DNA of 41,979 nt from REEB95 sp035632055. GTDB taxonomy: Bacteria > Pseudomonadota > Alphaproteobacteria > ATCC43930 > CGMCC-115725. The position numbers and the translations under genes were made by a program. A model generated the notes under the pieces. That model was not told where the DNA came from, ran no database searches, and was given only the letters and a program-made list of their open reading frames with translations. This document shows, piece after piece, positions 25,608-33,646 of the stretch. The DNA lies in contig DASQHO010000027.1 of NCBI GenBank assembly GCA_035632055.1, forward strand, positions 1 through 41,979, in the 5' to 3' direction. Numbering within the stretch: position 1 is the stretch's first letter; every line of letters starts with the position of its first letter.

Positions 25608-27009
25608 CATTCTGGTTGTCGACGACGAGGCTGACATCCGGGCGCTGATTTGCGGCGTTCTCAGCGACGAGGGTTACGAGACACGCGAAGCTGCCACCAG
25701 TACAGAGGCGCTGGCTTCGATCCGCACGCGCCGGCCGACGCTGGTCGTACTCGATATTTGGTTGCAGGGCAGCGAGCTCGACGGCATCGAAATTCTCAAA
25801 GTGGTAAAGCGCGAATGGCCGACTTTGCCGGTCGTGATGATCTCCGGTCATGGCACGATTGAAACCGCGGTCGCCGCAATCAAAGTCGGCGCGTACGATT
25901 TCATTGAGAAACCGTTCAAGGCGGATCGGCTTCTGCATATCCTCGACCGGGCGATCGAGGCCAGCCGATTACGTCGCGAAAACGAGGAATTGAAACAGCG
26001 CGCCGGCGCCGACGAGGAGCTGGTCGGACGCTCGCACTACATAGCGCAGTTGCGGCAGCAGATAGACCGCGTTGCCGCCACAAACAGTCGCGTGCTGATT
26101 ACCGGCGCGCCGGGCACCGGCAAGGATATCGTGGCGCGATTGCTGCACGCCCGGTCTAAGCGCGCACGCGGTCCGTTCGTGACATTGAGCTGTGCGACCA
26201 TGCGGCCCGAGCGGTTCGAAAGTGAGTTGTTCGGCGCCGAGCCCGGTGCCGACGGCGACGATAGTCCACGCAAGGTTGGCACGTTCGAAGAGGCGCATAG
26301 TGGCACGCTGTTCCTTGATGAAGTCGCCGACATGCCACTTGAAACGCAGGGCAAGATCGTGCGCGCGCTGCAGGAGCAGACGTTCGAGCGCGTCGGCGGC
26401 GGCCGGGTAAAGGTGGACGTCCGCGTCATCGCCTCGACCAATCGCGATCTGCCGAGCGACATCGCCACCGGTCGGTTCCGCGAAGACCTTTACTATCGCC
26501 TCGCCGTGGTGCCGCTGTCGGTGCCGCCGTTGCGCGATCGCGCCGAAGACATACCGGAACTGGCGCGGCATCTGATGGTGCGCGCGGCCGAGGCGGCGCG
26601 CGTGCCGCCGCGTGTCTTCGGCGAGGACGCGATGGCGGCGTTGCAGGCCTACGAATGGCCGGGCAACGTGCGCCAATTGCGCAACGCCATCGATTGGGTG
26701 CTGATCATGACGCCGGGCGATGTGCGCGAACCGATCCGCGCCGACAACCTGCCGCCGGAGATCACCACCCTCGCACCGGCCGTGGTCAAATGGGACAAGG
26801 GCGGCGAACTCATGGGCCTGCCTCTGCGCGATGCGCGCGAGATGTTCGAGCGCGAGTATCTCATGGCTCAGGTCACGCGCTTCGGCGGCAATATCTCGCG
26901 CACTGCGGCCTTCGTCGGGATGGAGCGCTCGGCGCTCCATCGCAAGCTCAAGTCGCTCGGCGTCGGCGGCAACGGCGATCGCGACCGCGTACAGAACCTC
27001 GACGCCTGA
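25597..27009 (+). CDS. ntrX: Response regulator NtrX
   Basis: A 470-residue NtrC-like protein: REC domain (D53 in VVLDIWLQGSELDG), AAA+ domain (Walker A GAPGTGKD near 170-177, Walker B GTLFLDEVAD) and a C-terminal Fis-type HTH (GNISRTAAFVGMERSALHRK). Where NtrC carries GAFTGA, this protein reads FGAEPGADGDDSPRKVG, so the sigma-54 contact loop is absent. The start at 25597 was chosen for the GGGAGGG ribosome site and MAHDILVVDDE; an upstream in-frame ATG would add 18 unrelated residues. It is coupled to ntrY by overlap. Confidence 0.96.
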   Translation: MAHDILVVDDEADIRALICGVLSDEGYETREAATSTEALASIRTRRPTLVVLDIWLQGSELDGIEILKVVKREWPTLPVVMISGHGTIETAVAAIKVGAYDFIEKPFKADRLLHILDRAIEASRLRRENEELKQRAGADEELVGRSHYIAQLRQQIDRVAATNSRVLITGAPGTGKDIVARLLHARSKRARGPFVTLSCATMRPERFESELFGAEPGADGDDSPRKVGTFEEAHSGTLFLDEVADMPLETQGKIVRALQEQTFERVGGGRVKVDVRVIASTNRDLPSDIATGRFREDLYYRLAVVPLSVPPLRDRAEDIPELARHLMVRAAEAARVPPRVFGEDAMAALQAYEWPGNVRQLRNAIDWVLIMTPGDVREPIRADNLPPEITTLAPAVVKWDKGGELMGLPLRDAREMFEREYLMAQVTRFGGNISRTAAFVGMERSALHRKLKSLGVGGNGDRDRVQNLDA

Positions 27010-27030
27010 TCACTTCTCCGGATTCTCACA

Positions 27031-27891
27031 ATGTCGCGCATCGCCTATGTCAACGGCCGCTACCTTCCGCACCGTCAAGCCTGCGTCCACATCGAGGATC
27101 GCGGCTTTCAGTTCGCCGACGGCGTCTATGAGGTTATCGCCGTCAAAGGCGGCGATTTCGTCGACGAGACGCCGCATCTCGCGCGACTGCACCGCTCGCT
27201 CGCCGAGTTGCGCATCGCGCCGCCAATGTCTGACGCGGCGTTGAAGGCGATAATGCGCGAGACCGTGCGCCGCAACCGCATCGTCGACGGCATCATCTAT
27301 ATCCAGATCACTCGCGGTGCCGCGCCGCGCGATTTCTCATTTCCACCGGGCGCACGTCCGAGCCTGATCATGACGGCGCGGAACCAGCGGCCACTCGATC
27401 CTAAGATCCTCGAGCGCGGCGTGCGCGTGGTCACCGTGCCTGATATCCGCTGGGCGCGCCCCGACATCAAATCAGTTGCGCTGCTGCCGAATGCGCTCGG
27501 CAAGCAGCACGCCCGCGAGGCCGGCGCCTATGAAGCCTGGCAGGTCGATCGCGACGGCAATGTCACCGAAGGCACGTCGAGCAATGCCTGGATTGTCACA
27601 GCGAAGGACGAAATCATCACCCGCCAGGCCGATACGGCAATTCTCAACGGCGTCACGCGGCTCGGCGTGCTCAAGGTGGCGGGCACGGCCGGGCTCAAAC
27701 TGGTTGAGCGGCCGTTCAGCGTCGCTGAAGCCAAGGCAGCGCGCGAAGCATTCCTGACCAGCACGACCAATTTCGTCGTTCCGATCGTACGCATCGACGA
27801 GGCGACGGTGGGCGAGGGGAAGCCGGGCGAGTTCGTCCGCCGCCTGCGCACGCTGTACACGAATTTCGCGCTCGGAGGCGTGGCGCGGTGA
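27031..27891 (+). CDS. dat: D-amino acid aminotransferase (PLP fold type IV)
   Basis: A 286-residue class IV aminotransferase. Motifs are VHIEDRGFQFADGVYEVIAV, RPDIKSVALLPNALGKQHA (PLP-binding lysine in DIKS), GAYEAWQVDRDGNVTEGTSS and SNAWIV. The pattern fits D-alanine/D-amino acid transaminase more than branched-chain enzymes. It could supply D-glutamate or D-alanine to peptidoglycan. It sits 21 nt after ntrX and overlaps the following HAD gene by 4 nt, an order seen in several alphaproteobacteria. Confidence 0.9.
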   Translation: MSRIAYVNGRYLPHRQACVHIEDRGFQFADGVYEVIAVKGGDFVDETPHLARLHRSLAELRIAPPMSDAALKAIMRETVRRNRIVDGIIYIQITRGAAPRDFSFPPGARPSLIMTARNQRPLDPKILERGVRVVTVPDIRWARPDIKSVALLPNALGKQHAREAGAYEAWQVDRDGNVTEGTSSNAWIVTAKDEIITRQADTAILNGVTRLGVLKVAGTAGLKLVERPFSVAEAKAAREAFLTSTTNFVVPIVRIDEATVGEGKPGEFVRRLRTLYTNFALGGVAR

Positions 27892-28538
27892 CGACGAAGC
27901 CGCGCGCCATCATCTTCGACTGGGACAATACCCTGGTCGATACCTGGGAGACGATCCACGAGGCGCTGGTCGGTACGCTCGAACGTATGGGGCATGCGCC
28001 GTGGACGCTCGCCGAAACCAAGTCGCGCGTCGCCCGCAGCCTGAGGCACAGCTTTCCCGATCTATTCGGCGCGCGCTGGGAAGAGGCGCGGCGGATTTAT
28101 CTCGACAATTACGCTGCCATTCATCTCGAGCGTCTGGCGGCGTTGCCGGGCGCTGGCGCGATGCTCGGCTCGCTGCACAATGCCGGGTATTACCTCGCCG
28201 TCGTCAGCAACAAAACGGGGACCTCGCTCAGGACGGAAGCGGCGCATATCGGCTGGGATCGTTATTTCCGCCGCCTCGTCGGCGCAGGCGATGCGCAGGC
28301 TGACAAACCCGATCCGGCCGCGTTCGCGGTTGCCCTCGAAGGCAGCGGCATCGCACCTAGCCGCAGGGTCTGGTACGTCGGCGATACGGCACTCGACATG
28401 CAGAGTGCACATCGCGCCGGCCTGACTGGTGTCCTTCTGGGCGAGCCGCATTCGCCGGTCGCCGAACTCGCTAAGTTCCCGCCCGATATGCGATTTCCCG
28501 ATTGCGGCAGCTTCTCCCGCCACCTCGGCGGCATGTGA
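27888..28538 (+). CDS. HAD-family hydrolase (phosphoglycolate-phosphatase-like)
   Basis: A 216-residue HAD phosphatase. Motif I is FDWDNTLVDTW (nucleophile and acid Asp), motif II VVSNKTG, motif III lysine in GAGDAQADKPDPAAF, motif IV WYVGDTALDMQSAHRAG. The helical cap between motifs I and II is of Gph/subclass I type. The start is GTG in a GTGA overlap with dat. The physiological substrate is unknown. Confidence 0.9.
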   Translation: MTTKPRAIIFDWDNTLVDTWETIHEALVGTLERMGHAPWTLAETKSRVARSLRHSFPDLFGARWEEARRIYLDNYAAIHLERLAALPGAGAMLGSLHNAGYYLAVVSNKTGTSLRTEAAHIGWDRYFRRLVGAGDAQADKPDPAAFAVALEGSGIAPSRRVWYVGDTALDMQSAHRAGLTGVLLGEPHSPVAELAKFPPDMRFPDCGSFSRHLGGM

Positions 28539-28658
28539 ATTCCCATCCCGGCCGGGGTCTGTTATCAATGGGGTGAGCACGAACGGCCGCCCGGCGCCCA
28601 AGCCACACGGCGAATGCCGCCAATCGGCTCCGACAGAATTGAAAGAAGGGAAAGCCCC

Positions 28659-28910
28659 ATGTCGTCGGAAAAATCGCAAAACGTTCAGGACGTCTTTCTC
28701 AACAATGTGCGCAAGAACAAGACGCCGGTCACGGTGTTCCTGGTCAATGGCGTCAAGCTCCAAGGCATCATCACTTGGTTCGACAATTTCAGCGTGCTGC
28801 TGCGGCGCGATGCGCATTCGCAGCTCGTCTACAAACACGCGATTTCGACGGTGATGCCGGCGCAGCCGATCCAGCTGTTCGAGCCCGGTAAAGAGGCGGA
28901 AGAAGCCTGA
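28659..28910 (+). CDS. hfq: RNA chaperone Hfq
   Basis: An 83-residue Sm-like protein that forms a hexamer pairing small RNAs with mRNAs. Sm1 contains QDVFLNNVRKNKTPVTVFL and VNGVKLQGIITWFDNFSVLL; Sm2 contains YKHAISTVMPAQPI. A short acidic C-terminus (PGKEAEEA) is typical of alphaproteobacteria. The start at 28659 follows AAGGGA; an upstream in-frame ATG at 28614 adds residues foreign to the family. The 120-nt gap after the HAD gene probably holds the hfq promoter. hflX follows 8 nt downstream. Confidence 0.98.
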   Translation: MSSEKSQNVQDVFLNNVRKNKTPVTVFLVNGVKLQGIITWFDNFSVLLRRDAHSQLVYKHAISTVMPAQPIQLFEPGKEAEEA

Positions 28911-28918
28911 CGCGCAGC

Positions 28919-30259
28919 ATGGCGTCGGAAAACGCGCGGCGTAATTCCGTCGGTCGGTGTCTGGTGATCCATCCGGTGCTGCGACATGGTCGCGGCGCCG
29001 GCGATGGTGCACGGATGCGCACCGCGCGCACGCCCGAAGCGCGTCTCGAAGAGGCTGTCGGTCTGGCAAAGGCGATCGCGCTCGAGGTCGTCGCCGCCGA
29101 AATCGCACGCGTCGCCGCCTGGAGTCCGGCGGCGCTGCTCGGCAAAGGCGCGATCGAGGAATTTGGGCGCGCAGTTGCCGATCATGCAATCGACGTCGTG
29201 GTCATCGACGCGCCGGTGACGCCGGTGCAGCAGCGCAATCTTGAGCGCGTCTGGAAGTGCAAGGTCATCGACCGCACGGGCCTGATCCTCGAGATTTTTG
29301 GCGAGCGTGCCCGGACTCGCGAAGGTCGACTCCAGGTCGAGCTGGCGGCACTGACGTACCAGCGTTCGCGGCTGGTGCGGTCGTGGACCCATCTCGAGCG
29401 CCAACGCGGCGGCTTCGGCTTTCTCGGTGGTCCCGGCGAAAGCCAGCTTGAAATCGACCGTCGGCTGATCACCGATCGGATTGCGGTGCTGAAGAAGGAG
29501 CTCGAAAGCGTCAAGCGCACGCGGCAAATTCACCGCGGCGCGCGCAAACGCGTGCCGTATCCGGTCGTGGCGCTGGTCGGTTACACCAACGCCGGCAAGT
29601 CCACGTTGTTCAACCGGCTGACGCGCGCCACGGTGTCGTCCGCCGATCGGCTGTTCGAGACCCTCGATCCGACGATGCGCCGGCTCGATTTGCCGTCGGG
29701 CGACCCGGCGATCCTGTCGGACACGGTCGGCTTCGTCTCCGATCTGCCGACGACGCTGGTGGCAGCATTCCGTGCCACGCTCGAAGAAGTCAGCGAAGCC
29801 GATCTCATCGTCCATGTGCGCGATGTCCATCATCCCGACAGCGAGGCGCAGCGCGACGACGTGCACGACGTGCTCGGCGAAATGGGCCTTGGCGAGCGTG
29901 TGGAGGGGGGATTGATCGAGGCACTCAACAAAATCGATCTGCTGCCTGCCGATGCACGCAACGCGCTCTTGAACCAGACACAGCGGAACGAGGCGGCCGT
30001 ACCGCTCTCGGCGCGGACCGGGCAGGGCTGCGACCGGCTGCTGGCGCTCCTCGACCAGCGGCTCGACGGACGGATGCCGGTACGGCTCGATATCAAGCTG
30101 TCGGACGGCGCCGCGCTGGCGTGGCTTTATCGTCACGGCACCGTCGTCAAGCGTGAGGACGATGAACGCGAAGCACACCTCGAAGTGCGCTTAAGCCCGG
30201 CCGAGTTCGGCCGATTCCAAGCCCGGCACACGGGCGATGAAACACGGAGGCGGCAATGA
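28919..30259 (+). CDS. hflX: Ribosome-associated GTPase HflX
   Basis: A 446-residue GTPase. The N-terminal HflX domain (about 40-200) contains LLGKGAIEEFGRAV, RTGLILEIFGERARTREGRL and the Gly-rich GGFGFLGGPGESQLE. The G domain has G1 GYTNAGKST (221-229), G3 DTVGFVSDLPTTLVAAFRAT and G4 NKID. HflX splits or rescues stalled 70S ribosomes, notably under heat or antibiotic stress. It is cotranscribed with hfq and overlaps the downstream dehydrogenase by ATGA. Confidence 0.97.
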   Translation: MASENARRNSVGRCLVIHPVLRHGRGAGDGARMRTARTPEARLEEAVGLAKAIALEVVAAEIARVAAWSPAALLGKGAIEEFGRAVADHAIDVVVIDAPVTPVQQRNLERVWKCKVIDRTGLILEIFGERARTREGRLQVELAALTYQRSRLVRSWTHLERQRGGFGFLGGPGESQLEIDRRLITDRIAVLKKELESVKRTRQIHRGARKRVPYPVVALVGYTNAGKSTLFNRLTRATVSSADRLFETLDPTMRRLDLPSGDPAILSDTVGFVSDLPTTLVAAFRATLEEVSEADLIVHVRDVHHPDSEAQRDDVHDVLGEMGLGERVEGGLIEALNKIDLLPADARNALLNQTQRNEAAVPLSARTGQGCDRLLALLDQRLDGRMPVRLDIKLSDGAALAWLYRHGTVVKREDDEREAHLEVRLSPAEFGRFQARHTGDETRRRQ

Positions 30260-31122
30260 AAGTGGCATTCCTCGGCTTGGGGGTGATGGGTTATCCGATG
30301 GCGGGACATCTCGCCAAAAATGGCCATGTAGTCACGGTGTACAACCGCACGGCGTCGCGTGCCGAGGATTGGGTGAAGGAATATGGCGGTAGCTTGCGGC
30401 CAACACCGGCCGAGGCCGCGACGGATGCGGAAATCGTCTTCGCCTGCGTCGGCAACGACGACGATCTGCGCGCCGTCGTCACCGGAGCGCAAGGCGCGTT
30501 CGCCGGCATGCAACGCGGCGCGATCTTCGCCGATCACACCACGGCGTCGGCGGCAGTCGCGCGCGAGCTCTATCAGCTGGGGAAGGAGCGGGGCATCGGC
30601 TTTCTCGATGCGCCGGTGTCCGGAGGCCAGGCTGGCGCGCAGAACGGCAAGCTCACCATTATGGTCGGCGGCGACGACGGCGTCTTCGCCAAGGCGCAGC
30701 CGGTGATGGTGCATTACGGCCGCGCCGTTACTCTGATGGGGCCGGCCGGTAGCGGCCAGCTCACCAAGATGGTCAACCAGATTGCCATCGCCGGATTGTT
30801 GCAAGGATTGTCGGAAGCCCTCAATTTCGCCGCCCGTGCCGGCCTCGACGGCAAGAAGGTGGTCGAAACGATTTCCAAGGGCGCGGCGCAATCGTGGCAG
30901 ATGGACAACCGCGCGCTCACGATGCTCGAAGGCAAGTTCGATTTCGGATTTGCGGTGGACTGGATGCGCAAGGATCTCGGAATCTGCCTGGGCGAGGCGC
31001 GGCGCAACAAATCGGCGCTACCGGTGACCGCCTTGGTTGATCAGTTCTATCAGCGCATCCAGGAGCGGGGCGGTGGCCGCTGGGATACGTCGAGTCTGAT
31101 CAATCTGCTGATGGAAGCCTAG
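30256..31122 (+). CDS. NAD(P)-dependent beta-hydroxyacid dehydrogenase
   Basis: A 288-residue member of the 3-hydroxyisobutyrate / tartronate semialdehyde / GLYR-type family. The Rossmann motif is FLGLGVMGYPMAGHLAKNGH; the substrate-binding segment is LDAPVSGGQAGAQNGKL; the catalytic lysine lies in GSGQLTKMVNQ; the cofactor clamp contains DWMRKDLGICL. The exact substrate among short beta-hydroxyacids or semialdehydes cannot be read. It is coupled to hflX. The following 80 nt are AT-rich and non-coding, separating it from convergent mazG. Confidence 0.9.
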   Translation: MKVAFLGLGVMGYPMAGHLAKNGHVVTVYNRTASRAEDWVKEYGGSLRPTPAEAATDAEIVFACVGNDDDLRAVVTGAQGAFAGMQRGAIFADHTTASAAVARELYQLGKERGIGFLDAPVSGGQAGAQNGKLTIMVGGDDGVFAKAQPVMVHYGRAVTLMGPAGSGQLTKMVNQIAIAGLLQGLSEALNFAARAGLDGKKVVETISKGAAQSWQMDNRALTMLEGKFDFGFAVDWMRKDLGICLGEARRNKSALPVTALVDQFYQRIQERGGGRWDTSSLINLLMEA

Positions 31123-31202
31123 GCGCGGCGGCCAATTTCGGCGCGCGTTCGTATTAGAATTCGTTAATAGCCGATTGTTTCTAAAGATTTTATCGTGCGG
31201 CG

Positions 31203-31328
31203 CTAGCGTTCGGCGGCTTTGATCGCTTGCCATTCAGCCTCGAGGGCATCGAGCCCGGCCCGGGTCGAATCGATGCCACGAGCGGCCAACCGTTCCTCGA
31301 TCTTCCGGAATCGGCGCTCGAACTTGCG
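31203..31328 (-). pseudogene. mazG: Untranslated C-terminal remnant of mazG after the in-frame TGA
   Basis: In the same frame as mazG, 41 sense codons follow the TGA and end in TAG (31203-31205). They read RKFERRFRKIEERLAARGID and on to EWQAIKAAER, which matches the C-terminal helix of E. coli MazG (KFERRFREVE). No frameshift is needed, only one nonsense codon. The TGA is followed by C, a context known for leaky termination, so some read-through product could exist. Confidence 0.75.
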
Positions 31329-32051
31329 TCAGGCGCCGCGCAGGGCGCGTTCGGGATCGATCTCGAGCCGCCGTGCCAGATTGACCACCGCGAAGAGCAG
31401 ATCGCCGAGTTCATCCTCGCTGCGCAGTTTATTGCCGGATTCCGCTTTAAGTTCAGCGATCTCCTCTGTGATCTTGTCGTAGATTGGCGCGATGTCGGGC
31501 CAGTCGAACCCAACCCGGGCCGCGCGACGCTGCAGTTTGGCGGCCCGGGTCAATGCCGGCAACGCGGCGCCGATACCGTCGAGTGCGCTCGCGCGCTGGC
31601 CGTGAGCGGCCGATTTGGCCCGCCGTTCATGGGCTTTCTGGTCCTCCCAGGCCACTGTCTGAGCGGCCGCCGAGCGAATCCGGGCCGTACCGAAGACGTG
31701 CGGATGGCGCCGGACCATCTTTTCGGCGATCCCCGCCGCCACGTCGTCGAAATCGAAGGCGCCGGTTTCCTCGGCCATGCGGGCATGAAATGCCACCTGG
31801 AGCAGCAGATCGCCGAGTTCTTCCTTGAGTTCGGGCATGGCGCCGCGTTCGGCGGCTTCGGCCACTTCGTAGGCTTCCTCGATGGTGTAGGGCGCAATCG
31901 TCGCGAAGCTCTGTTCGCGGTCCCACGGGCAGCCTGCATCCGGATCGCGGAGCCGCGCCATGACCGCAAGCAGCCGGTCGATCGGCGGTTGCGCATGGGC
32001 TGAGCGGCGCCGCTTGGTACGGCGTGCGGTCGGCGATTTTCTGGCGGTCAT
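31329..32051 (-). CDS. mazG: MazG nucleoside triphosphate pyrophosphohydrolase, truncated by an in-frame TGA
   Basis: A 240-residue MazG with two tandem MazG helical domains. The first has GCPWDREQSF, YTIEEAYEVAEAAERG and MPELKEELGDLLLQV (metal-binding EExxE and ELGD). The second has VGFDWPDIAPIYDKITEEIA and SEDELGDLLFAVVNLAR. The gene stops at TGA (31329-31331) inside the conserved block ALRGA-stop-RKFERRF; in other MazG proteins the stop position is usually Asn. The 41 codons after it still encode the normal MazG C-terminus. MazG hydrolyses NTPs and dNTPs, and reduces (p)ppGpp in E. coli. Both catalytic modules are intact, so activity may be partly kept. The start at 32051 is a best estimate. 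Confidence 0.85.
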   Translation of the reverse strand: MTARKSPTARRTKRRRSAHAQPPIDRLLAVMARLRDPDAGCPWDREQSFATIAPYTIEEAYEVAEAAERGAMPELKEELGDLLLQVAFHARMAEETGAFDFDDVAAGIAEKMVRRHPHVFGTARIRSAAAQTVAWEDQKAHERRAKSAAHGQRASALDGIGAALPALTRAAKLQRRAARVGFDWPDIAPIYDKITEEIAELKAESGNKLRSEDELGDLLFAVVNLARRLEIDPERALRGA

Positions 32052-32179
32052 AAAGCAGCGAGGCTCCGAAGGTGACGCGCGGCCCATCTTAGCCGGCGTT
32101 AAGCGGGACGCGTCTGTAGGCGTTGGCGAAGCCGTTTCGAAAGTCCAGGATCGACGGCGGGACGAAAGGGTTGGGTAAA

Positions 32180-32205
32180 CGATATATCGCATAATGTATA
32201 TTATG
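32180..32205. promoter_or_regulatory. AT-rich palindromes between mazG and the transposon
   Basis: CGATATATCG (32180-32189) is a perfect 10-bp palindrome, immediately followed by CATAAT-gtat-ATTATG (32190-32205). They lie 4 nt outside the left target duplication, in host sequence upstream of mazG. They could be a mazG operator or promoter, or simply the AT-rich site the element chose. The rest of 32052-32208 shows nothing else I can support. Confidence 0.4.
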
Positions 32206-32208
32206 GGA

Positions 32209-32216
32209 AATATCAG
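32209..32216. repeat. Target site duplication, left copy (AATATCAG)
   Basis: An 8-bp direct repeat identical to 35019-35026 and directly abutting the left inverted repeat. Eight base pairs is the usual duplication length for the IS1595 family. Confidence 0.9.
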
Positions 32217-32246
32217 CACGACGTTACGCTTCACATACCCAGCCAC
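32217..32246 (+). repeat. Left terminal inverted repeat of the IS1595-family element
   Basis: Thirty bases beginning CACGACGTTAC and ending ACCCAGCCAC. Compared with the reverse complement of 34989-35018 (beginning CGCGACGTTAC), only positions 2, 12, 16 and 24 differ. Confidence 0.92.
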
Positions 32247-32258
32247 AAAGGGTAGCAT

Positions 32259-33113
32259 ATGCCCCTTGATGCCCGGTGCCTAAATAGCTTTAGCGGGCAT
32301 CCCCTTATGGGGAGCCGCATCGTGCGGATGATATTTTTTGACGTTGCGGGCATTTCTAACCCGCGCGAGGAGCCTTGGATAGTTGTTGCGGGGGTAATTC
32401 TCCACCCTGATCTGCAATGGCGACTTCTCCGTCGCTATTTGCTTGATATGACGGAGGCATATGTTCCTCCGGAACATCGAGCGAATTTCGCTTTTCATGC
32501 CACCGAGCTTTTTTCCGGCGGCAGGGTATTTCCTCGCGAACGGTTTCCAAAAGAATGGCGCTGGCGAGTCCTCGATGAGCTTTTGTCTATTCCTAGGCGA
32601 TTTGATCTTCCGATTGTTTGGGGCCGTATACCCAGAGCAGAAATTGAAGTGGGGGGTAGACTTGCAAACACCTGGAGTGTTCCGCCCGTTGTCCACGGAC
32701 AAATACTTGCTTTTACGGTCGCTGCCGCTTCCGCCGAACACTGGATGAACGCCGCCGCTGCCCCTGATGAATTGGCGCAGATGATTATGGAAAACGACGA
32801 TAACTCGCGGAGATTCTTTCGCGTAACGCAGCGTTACCTAAGCGATCCTCAAATCCACGAAAAGTTCGATAGTGAATATGACGCGTTTAAGCTGTCGCGC
32901 ATCATCTACCCTATGCAGTTCGAGGACAAAACTGATTCAAGCGCGTTGCAGGTCGCCGACGCTTGTGCGTTTGCAATCAAGCGCTGGTGCATGAAAAAAC
33001 CAGAGGCGGTTAGATTTTATGCGCCGATTAGACCATTCCTAGTTGCAAAAATTAGGAACGAGGCTTGGTTGCCTGATGTTTTGCGCGGCCCTGACGGGAA
33101 ACAATTTTCGTGA
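32259..33113 (+). CDS. DUF3800 domain protein (transposon passenger)
   Basis: A 284-residue protein of the DUF3800 family. The N-terminal strand reads MIFFDVAGISN, where the family usually has a DESG-type motif, so the first Asp is kept but the Glu is replaced. Further family features are ANFAFHATELFSGG in the first half and, near the C-terminus, KTDSSALQVADACAFAIKRW. The family is predicted to have an RNase H-like fold; its activity is unproved. AAGGG lies 6 nt before the ATG at 32259; in-frame ATGs at 32307 and 32328 are alternatives closer to the domain. It starts 12 bp inside the left inverted repeat, and its last 62 nt overlap the 58-aa gene on the other strand. Confidence 0.78.
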   Translation: MPLDARCLNSFSGHPLMGSRIVRMIFFDVAGISNPREEPWIVVAGVILHPDLQWRLLRRYLLDMTEAYVPPEHRANFAFHATELFSGGRVFPRERFPKEWRWRVLDELLSIPRRFDLPIVWGRIPRAEIEVGGRLANTWSVPPVVHGQILAFTVAAASAEHWMNAAAAPDELAQMIMENDDNSRRFFRVTQRYLSDPQIHEKFDSEYDAFKLSRIIYPMQFEDKTDSSALQVADACAFAIKRWCMKKPEAVRFYAPIRPFLVAKIRNEAWLPDVLRGPDGKQFS

Positions 33114-33228
33114 ACGCCCTGTCAAAATCCTCCGGTGCTTCGCTCGCTTCGAGCTTCTTCGCCGTTTCGAGGAACCGCTTGTGCTGTGCGGCGGGTGTTT
33201 CTTTTCGCTTTTGTGCTTTAGCGCCCAT
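33052..33228 (-). CDS. Small basic protein (58 aa, transposon passenger)
   Basis: A 58-codon gene whose ATG overlaps the end of the exported repeat peptide by 11 nt (ATGGGCGCTAA), suggesting coupling. The product has a Lys-rich start (MGAKAQKRKETPAAQHKRFL) and a helical acidic/aromatic middle, ASEAPEDFDRAFTKIV. It resembles small uncharacterised alphaproteobacterial proteins with an HKRF...ExPEDFDRAF pattern, recalled rather than searched. No independent ribosome site is clear. Its 3' end overlaps the convergent DUF3800 gene by 62 nt. Confidence 0.6.
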   Translation of the reverse strand: MGAKAQKRKETPAAQHKRFLETAKKLEASEAPEDFDRAFTKIVSRQGRAKHQATKPRS

Positions 33229-33505
33229 TGAACGGATTCGGATTTATGAACGTTGTGGGTTGTCCCGGCGTATTGACGGTATAGCCGCCGCCTATCGGAT
33301 TCGGATTGACGTACGTGGTTGGCTGGCCGGGCGTGTTGATCGTGTAGCCACCGCCGATTGGATTGGGATTCACAAAGGTCGTCGGCTGGCCCGGTGTCGT
33401 AACCGTGTAACCGCCACCTACAGGATTCTGCGACCAATTCTGAGCATGTGCGGCAATCGGATAACAAATGGATGCGGCAACAAGCATGAAAAGAAGCTTT
33501 TTCAT
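33218..33505 (-). CDS. Exported peptide with three 21-residue repeats (transposon passenger)
   Basis: A 95-residue protein. The signal peptide MKKLLFMLVAASICYPIAAHA is followed by QNWSQ and three near-identical 21-residue repeats of the form NPxGGGYTxxTPGQPTTxxNP, ending NPNPFNGR. The repeats are Gly/Thr/Pro/Asn-rich and lack charged residues. GGGAG lies about 10 nt upstream of the ATG. The start at 33505 is fixed by the signal peptide. The role is unknown; such low-complexity exported repeats suggest a cell-surface or extracellular protein. Confidence 0.75.
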   Translation of the reverse strand: MKKLLFMLVAASICYPIAAHAQNWSQNPVGGGYTVTTPGQPTTFVNPNPIGGGYTINTPGQPTTYVNPNPIGGGYTVNTPGQPTTFINPNPFNGR

Positions 33506-33646
33506 TGCTGGTCTCCCCAGTTGGCCCAATGACCAAAAGGATACCACTATCGCGGTCTATTGCCACGGCCGCTTTCTGGAAATGGTTCAACAAGAAAATG
33601 GCCGAGTTTCGTGCCGAGCCGTGGCCGCTATTCGAGGCCGAAGTGC

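Noticed and set aside
31329..31331. Selenocysteine insertion at the mazG TGA
   Set aside because: No selenoprotein MazG family is known to me, the equivalent residue is usually Asn, and no obvious SECIS-like hairpin or sel gene is visible nearby.
33218..33440. CRISPR-like direct repeats
   Set aside because: The 63-bp repeats are contiguous, without spacers, and encode in-frame 21-residue peptide repeats after a signal peptide.
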